A stretch of DNA of 14,326 nucleotides. It comes from Gymnopilus junonius. Lineage: Eukaryota; Basidiomycota; Agaricomycetes; Agaricales; Galerinaceae. The stretch lies in NCBI GenBank assembly GCA_015501075.1, contig JADNYJ010000743.1:1-14326 (forward strand). Reading direction: 5' to 3'. Of this stretch, positions 9,298 through 14,326 are shown piece after piece. A program made the translations under genes and the position numbers. How positions within the stretch are numbered: position 1 is the stretch's first letter; each line of letters begins with the position of its first letter. The notes beneath the pieces are model-generated. The model ran no database searches, was not told the origin of the DNA, and saw only the letters and a list, made by a program, of their open reading frames with translations.

Positions 9298-9707
9298 GGC
9301 GTTCGAATTTGCGCTGTCGCCCAGGAGCAACTTTATATATCATCCAGAGCCAATGCTTATTGGGATAAGGATCGGACCATGCTCGTAAGTATTGAGGGAG
9401 ACTGAAGGCCTGGATTTCATCTGATGTCGAAGCCTTGATGGTTCTCTTCTAAATCGCACCGATAAAGAACGTCCACCTAAAATGCCTTGGACATTTCGTC
9501 GCCGAAAAATGCTAGAAAGGGTCTGTTATGAGAAGCAAGGTAAATATTGGCGTTGAGTATAAGTGATAACCGAGCTCATAACGCTGTGAAAAAGTGGCTA
9601 TCAGATATACATCGTAGGACGCGCCGACGTCATGCTAGAAGGCGTTGCGAACATGCTTCGAGAGACGTAAACCCTGTCAAGAATCAGCTCTGGGTGCTTC
9701 CAAAGAG

Positions 9708-9734
9708 GCCTTACCACCTTTGCCTTACCACCTT
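9708..9734. repeat. Short tandem repeat, two copies of GCCTTACCACCTT
   Basis: The 13-mer GCCTTACCACCTT occurs at 9708-9720 and again at 9722-9734, separated by one T. It lies between genes. No function is visible, and it may simply be a local slippage duplication. Confidence 0.7.
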
Positions 9735-10192
9735 GAGGGAGTCATTGAATGTTCCATGGTGGGGACCGAAGATGGTCATGAAGTGAGCAGAAAATCGAGA
9801 GTGAAAGCTCCAGGTCGGGGTTTTGAGGATTAAAGCGCTAGCATTCTTAGGAAGTGAACCCAGGTCACTCTGAAATATAAAGTTTTCATCGGAAAGGCAA
9901 ACTAAAAAGTTACTTTCTTAGCAAATGGTAAGGAGAGAGGGAGGCCACCACGTACCACCCTTGCCTCATAATATTAACCATCCTCCCGTTTATTCTCCCT
10001 CCTCGGTGAGCCACTGGATGACTCAAGGTAATTTACAAAACGGACAACTTCTCAGAACTCATAAGACATAAGACATTCTTCGAAAGCGAACTGTGATATT
10101 CAAGGACGCAGTACGTGACGGTAGAAACCGACAGTCAAATTTCAGCGGTTGCTGATAACCGGACTCGAAAATTTAAAAATAGTCGTGGCAAC

Positions 10193-10198
10193 CACGTG
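10193..10198. promoter_or_regulatory. CACGTG (E-box-like) palindrome between direct repeats
   Basis: The perfect palindrome CACGTG sits about 430 bp upstream of the carboxylesterase ATG and 900 bp upstream of the WSC copy 2 ATG. Direct repeats GAAAATTTAAA flank it at 10167-10177 and 10202-10212. CACGTG is the core site of bHLH regulators in fungi. A six-base site occurs often by chance, so a regulatory role is only a suggestion. Confidence 0.25.
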
Positions 10199-10627
10199 TC
10201 AGAAAATTTAAACTGAGATTAAAATGGATAGCGGCTGTGCAGCCATGCCAGCGAACCTGATCTCGACATTTGTTTGACAATGACAGGCCGCCACATTCTT
10301 GAAATACAGATTCTTCGCGTCAATGAGGTGTTAGACCTGCTGTGATACTTCCACGCAGCCTTGTCTCTGCACAGCCCACCGCCAGCTCGACGTTCGTTGG
10401 CATTCACGGACCTCTTCTATGGGCACTTTATCGACGTCAAACGGCTTTTTCTTCGCTCTATTGTTAGAAATCGTTGGGGAAACATTTCTTACAGCTTCTG
10501 ACTGCACGTCGTCGCGGTCATGTGTCAAAGGTCCCGGGTGGTTGTCGGAAATTTTGCACCGTCGTCGCCCATGATTTAAGGACCGTCAGCAAGGTGAGAG
10601 TCGTTTTGGGTCACCTCTTCGTTCGCG

Positions 10628-13133
10628 ATGCTCAGTCATCACTTAAAATTTTTAGTGCTTCTTGTCGCCTTTCGTAGAGGTTTGGCCTCGCCTTCTGTGA
10701 GCGAAATTGGCTCCGACATTACTCTGCTCTTCCAGAACGATTTATACTGTATGATATCTACCTCCTCTCTTTGGTGTTAAATTCCTCTTAATTTGCTACC
10801 TTGACAGGGCCCAGTGCCGCGGAGCACAATGGGACTATCCTGATTAGCAAACCACTCACCAACACTCAAGCAGTAGCGTCATGCAAGCAGCTGAACGAAT
10901 TGCTTCTCCCAACAGAAGGCGTTCACTTCTCTTCAGATATCAAATCCCTGATGAACTTCCTGGCTCTTAAGACGACATCTCCTTTACAAAAATTTTGGGT
11001 TGCTTCTAGTCCTGCTCACCGGTGCGCTGCTGTATCATTGGAAGGAGGAACCCAAAGCGTCAGCTGCGAAAGCGAATTGCCTGCATTTTGCTCGCAAAGC
11101 GCGCCATATACCAGAAACATTGCTACCGATCCAAACGCACAGTTCCAAGTACAGGTTCAGTCGAAGAAGTTGACAGTCACTGGGTATGTTGCTTCCCACC
11201 TTTATCCATTCTTTTGCTTGATGGGCCTGACCTCCTATTGTTCATAAGAACCCGCGACGCTCTCTCCTTCCGATTCCTCGGTATCCCATATGCAGATCCC
11301 TTTGAACAATTCACCTACTCTAAAGTCTTCAGCAGTTCCGCCTCCATCAGCGCCCTTAACTACGGCTCTCCTTGTACCCAAGGGTCTTACGGAACCGACG
11401 ATTGCTTATTCCTCAATATCTACACACCATTCCTCCCACAGAATAGTCAGAAGACAACTAACCTGAAGCCAGTCTTGTTTTGGATTCACGGAGGCGGATT
11501 TACAAGTGGTGAAGGTAGCGACGGAATCTATGATGGGGGAAATATGGTCAGCAGAGGTGACGTTGTGGTCGTCAGTATCAACTATAGGTTTGCCATTGTC
11601 TTTTTTCCAATACATTCAGATTTTTTTAATTTCTCTTGACAGGTTGGGAACGCAAGGCTTCCTTGCTCTTAACGATGGAGTCACAAATGGGAACTTTGGG
11701 ATCGCTGACCAAGTATGCCACATAAAGCCTTTTACCAAAGATAGTTCTTCACTCACAAATCAATCCCTAGATCACCGCTCTCCAATGGGTTCACGAACAC
11801 ATCGCTGACTTTGGAGGAGATCCTAACCAAGTCACCATACACGGCCAGTCTGCAGGAGCTGGCTCTGTCCGTGCCCTTCTTGCTGCCAAACCCGCCTTTG
11901 GTCTCTTCCAAGGTGCCATTGCGCAGAGTAATTTAGGAGGATTTGGTTATGCCGCAGCATACTCTGAATACTTAAGCATTGAAGACGAATACACCTCCTT
12001 CGGCAAACCTGTGGTGGAGGCTGTTGGATGCGGGAATAGCACCGACGTTCTTGCTTGTCTTCGTTCCGTTCCCTCATCAACTCTCTTTAACGCCCCTAAC
12101 GCTCCGAGGTAAGGGTGTTCAATGCATTTTGATAAGCATCCATTGACGTGCTTCAGATATATCGTCGTCGACGGCAAATATATCACTACCGATCACTTGG
12201 AGGTCAATGGCCGTGGTCCTGCGGCGCCAGCTCATGCCATGTTCGGATGGATGAGGGATGACGGGACGGATTTCGTCGGCTCTTTCCCAACACAATCTTC
12301 AACTTTGACGACTCAATTGGAGAGCGCCGGGTACGTTTCTCTGTTAATACCGTTCTTGGGACTATGTTAACATCTTTTATAGCCTCAGCGCCAACTTGAC
12401 TGAAGTTGTAGTGAACTCGCCCTTATTCCCTCTGCCTAACGGTTCCGACACACTTGATAACCTGTTCAATCTGACCAGCAGAGTCGGTACCGACGGGCAA
12501 TTCAGGTGAGTTTCCAAAGTTACGCTGAGGCTTGGTCAACCTAACATAATACATTATAGATGCATTGACCAAGCAACCCTCATTGCCGCTGCGAAGCATA
12601 GAGTGTTCCCTTCCGTCTGGGCGTACCAGTACGACCGCAGCTATGCGGGTTACGAGCCTATTCCTGGAACCTGCGAGCCACCAGCTACAGCCGAGTTCCC
12701 TAACGGTGATCCTAGCCTTCCTTATTACCGGTAAGTCATAATCTTCCCAGCGGCATTCCACATTCCACTCTGTTTACCAAATACGAAACTCAGATGCCAC
12801 TCTGGCGAACTCTACTACATGTTCGGAACGATGGGCCAAGACCTCAAACCCTTTCGAGACTGGAATGATCTCATCATGTCCCAAGTCAGCGTCGACATCT
12901 GGACCTCCTTTGCTCGCACTTTCAACCCCACGTCGTCAGCCGAGTACCTCACCGCGCGTGGGTACACCAATACCACTGCATTTTTGCAGACGAAGCACGC
13001 GGGAGATTGGCAGCCTGTGACGCCGACTAATAAGCAGCCTTTGAGGGTCATGGACGTGCCGTTTTCGTTGTCTGCCTGGCAAGAGGAGGAGCAGTGTGAT
13101 TTATTAGGGTATCCGTTTAATTTGTATGGATAA
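10628..13133 (+). CDS. Secreted type B carboxylesterase with N-terminal C-type-lectin-like module
   Basis: Nine exons (10628-10748, 10808-11183, 11249-11587, 11643-11712, 11771-12108, 12157-12330, 12383-12505, 12560-12730, 12794-13133), all with GT...AG introns of 48-65 nt, keep one frame and give 683 aa. It should hydrolyse carboxylic esters outside the cell; the substrate is unknown. A signal peptide (MLSHHLKFLVLLVAF) opens it. Residues about 30-140 form a separate module with cysteines at 66, 113, 127 and 135 and FWVA at 103-106. The alpha/beta hydrolase core follows: FRFLGIPYA, DDCLFLNI, oxyanion loop HGGGF (246-250), RGDVVVVSINYR, nucleophile elbow GQSAGA with Ser329, RDDG with probable acid Asp450, and CHSGELYYMFG with His573. 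All triad residues are present. The elbow has Gln where most members have Glu, and the acid is Asp rather than Glu. The start was chosen because its short exon supplies the signal peptide and splices in phase 1 to the next. The gene converges on the CFEM gene. Confidence 0.92.
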
Positions 13134-13707
13134 CCTTTAAAATGTATCTGTATTTTTCTTTCCCTCTTGCATTACAAGTACTTGAGTTTATATGATATAT
13201 CAACCTAAGAATTCATCGTGACTGAATTATGATTTTCATTCGAATTTCGATAGCTGCGGACAAGGCTCAGAAGTTCAAATCGGCGCAATCGTACAATAGT
13301 TGGGGGGGGGTATAGATGCGCATGCAATATTTTGGAAAAAATACTAGAATCGTGGCTAGGCAAGTCCTGAGTCTGAGGGGGTCGTCGAAAAGCAAAGTCA
13401 AAAAAAGGAGGATGGGAACAGACAATAAAAATGAATCATGATTGCCGACAAAAAGATATAGCAACGCAACCGAAGCGTGCGATCGAGCGTAACAAGGGGG
13501 GATGGGATAGGTAGGACGAACGGTGAAAGTACGTACATGCTGCTGTCGAAGTAGCAAAAAGCGTTGTGTAAAAAGTAATAGCTTGTACAGCGAAATAGCA
13601 GCAGAAAGGGGCTAGCACAACGCCAAAAAAAGAAAAGAAAAAGAGTCCAAAGTGTAAATAAATTATCAGTAAGAATAAGAGGGGTAGGTAAGCCCGTTCC
13701 AAGCTGG
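13134..13707. other. Convergent intergenic region
   Basis: This holds the 3' flanks of the carboxylesterase gene and of the CFEM gene. There is a run of nine G at 13302-13310 and A-rich stretches around 13400-13430 and 13620-13640. Several minus-strand open frames (13267-13763) are low-complexity, rich in F, L, S and C, and look like chance readings of the A-rich plus strand. No polyadenylation signal can be assigned firmly; AATAAA occurs on the plus strand near 13424 and 13655. Confidence 0.5.
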
Positions 13708-14326
13708 CTAGAGCAGGGCAGCGCCGCCCATCCAGCCGACGGCAATGATTGCCAGCGAGACAATCACGCTCTGCATCCCACTGGGCAGAGCGGAGTTTGC
13801 GAACGAGGGTGATGACGTCTGAGGGACGGTCACAGTTTGGACAACGACGACCGTACTGCTCCCGGAAGTGGTCAACGACGGTAAGCCATCAGCGGCGCTG
13901 AGGGTGGTCGCTGGAGTGGGTACATTGGCAACGGCGGGGGTAGATTGGGAAGAGGTAGTCTGGGCGGGGGTAGATGTGGTCGAAGTTGATGTGGCTTGCG
14001 TCTGGGTGGTTGTACCGGTGGTATGGATCTGTTGGGTCGTCGATCTTTGGGAAGTCTGGGAGGTATTCTGGGCAGCAGAGGACGAGGAAGTTTGGCTCGT
14101 GGAGGGAGTAGATGACGCTGTAGACGTGGAGGAAGTGGAGGAAGATTCTGGGGCAGCCAAATGTTAGTTGGGTTGGACTAGAAGTCGAAGGGACCGAAAA
14201 AGACGTACGGTTGGCACACAGTTGACCCAAGATCCCAAACACTGCGCTCTGGTCTTCAATACGACAAGACTGACCCGCACATTGCTCAGTAGCACTAGTG
14301 AACGCCGGATGGGAGCAGAGACAAGC
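13708..14326 (-). CDS. CFEM-domain GPI-anchored surface protein (5' part outside window)
   Basis: The gene runs in from the right edge. The upstream exon (14326-14209) is open in frame and encodes ACLCSHPAF, then CAGQSCRIED and GILGQLC. This matches the second half of the CFEM pattern: C-x-C, then F, C-x4-C, D, and a final C. A 61-nt phase-1 intron (14148-14208, GTACGTC...CCCCAG, with CTAAC upstream of the acceptor) leads to the last exon (14147-13708). That exon encodes about 110 residues made mostly of Ser and Thr, with Gln, Ala and Pro, likely O-mannosylated. A hydrophobic C-terminus (SVIVSLAIIAVGWMGGAALL) then ends at the stop, as in GPI-anchored proteins; the attachment site is probably in the NSALPSG area. 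CFEM proteins act at the cell surface or wall, some in haem or iron uptake. The Asp that binds haem in the known cases would lie just outside the window, so haem binding cannot be judged. Confidence 0.85.

Larger units (their letters stand above)
9298..10627. other. Divergent intergenic region between WSC copy 2 and the carboxylesterase gene
   Basis: This is 1.33 kb between two outward-facing genes, so both 5' flanks lie here. Short frames (9547-9786 and 9645-9833 plus; 10219-10407 and 10331-10528 minus; 10474-10677 plus) show no recognisable domain. Visible elements are a near-perfect 14-bp tandem repeat at 9708-9734, a CACGTG palindrome at 10193-10198, and two GAAAATTTAAA copies (10167-10177 and 10202-10212) on either side of it. 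No TATA or CCAAT box can be assigned with confidence. Confidence 0.5.

Noticed and set aside
11406..11615. Minus-strand open frames inside the carboxylesterase gene (also 11832-12080, 12423-12761, 12815-13051)
   Set aside because: They overlap exons with clear catalytic motifs on the plus strand and show no domain of their own.
13302..13310. Run of nine G as a possible functional element
   Set aside because: A single homopolymer between two converging genes shows no partner runs for a G-quadruplex and no other structure.
13868..14167. 99-codon plus-strand open frame rich in V, W, E and D
   Set aside because: It is the exact antisense of the Ser/Thr-rich exon of the CFEM gene. The skewed composition mirrors Ser/Thr codons on the other strand.

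Overview
The window looks like nuclear DNA of a filamentous basidiomycete, most likely an Agaricomycete. The genes are broken by many short introns of 48-66 nt with GT...AG ends. The families also fit: a mushroom-type NACHT ATPase, a WD40 propeller, double-WSC secreted proteins, a type B carboxylesterase with a long N-terminal extension, and a CFEM protein with a Ser/Thr-rich tail. No rRNA, tRNA, CRISPR array or recognisable transposon was seen. All exon-intron structures were worked out by eye from splice consensus, reading phase and family motifs, so they are models without transcript support.

Left third, minus strand. 1-687 holds nothing supportable. 688-1085 may be the decayed tail of the next element. 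1086-2165 is a broken NACHT (STAND/NLR-like) gene: Walker A and Walker B are still readable, but they lie in different frames and three in-frame stops follow. Upstream of it, 2909-4415 is an intact two-exon gene for a seven-bladed WD40 propeller with a C-terminal coiled coil. One more coiled-coil unit lies out of frame just past its stop.

Middle, minus strand. There are two tandem copies of a gene for a secreted protein with two WSC domains, a proline-rich linker and a conserved C-terminal domain I cannot name. Copy 1 (4987-6769, ten exons, 422 aa) is intact. Copy 2 (7512-9297) keeps the same exon layout but carries about six small indels and is called a pseudogene. Both copies contain a 7-nt microexon with the same sequence, GAATGCT.

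Right third. A 1.33-kb divergent intergenic region leads to a plus-strand, nine-exon gene (10628-13133, 683 aa) for a secreted type B carboxylesterase with a complete catalytic triad. Its N-terminal module resembles a C-type lectin fold. It converges on the 3' part of a minus-strand CFEM gene (13708 to the window edge) that ends in a Ser/Thr-rich, GPI-anchor-like tail.

The WSC, carboxylesterase and CFEM genes are all predicted to act outside the plasma membrane, at the wall or surface. The left part holds intracellular propeller and NACHT scaffolds. That functional reading is inference from domain content; nothing shows co-regulation.
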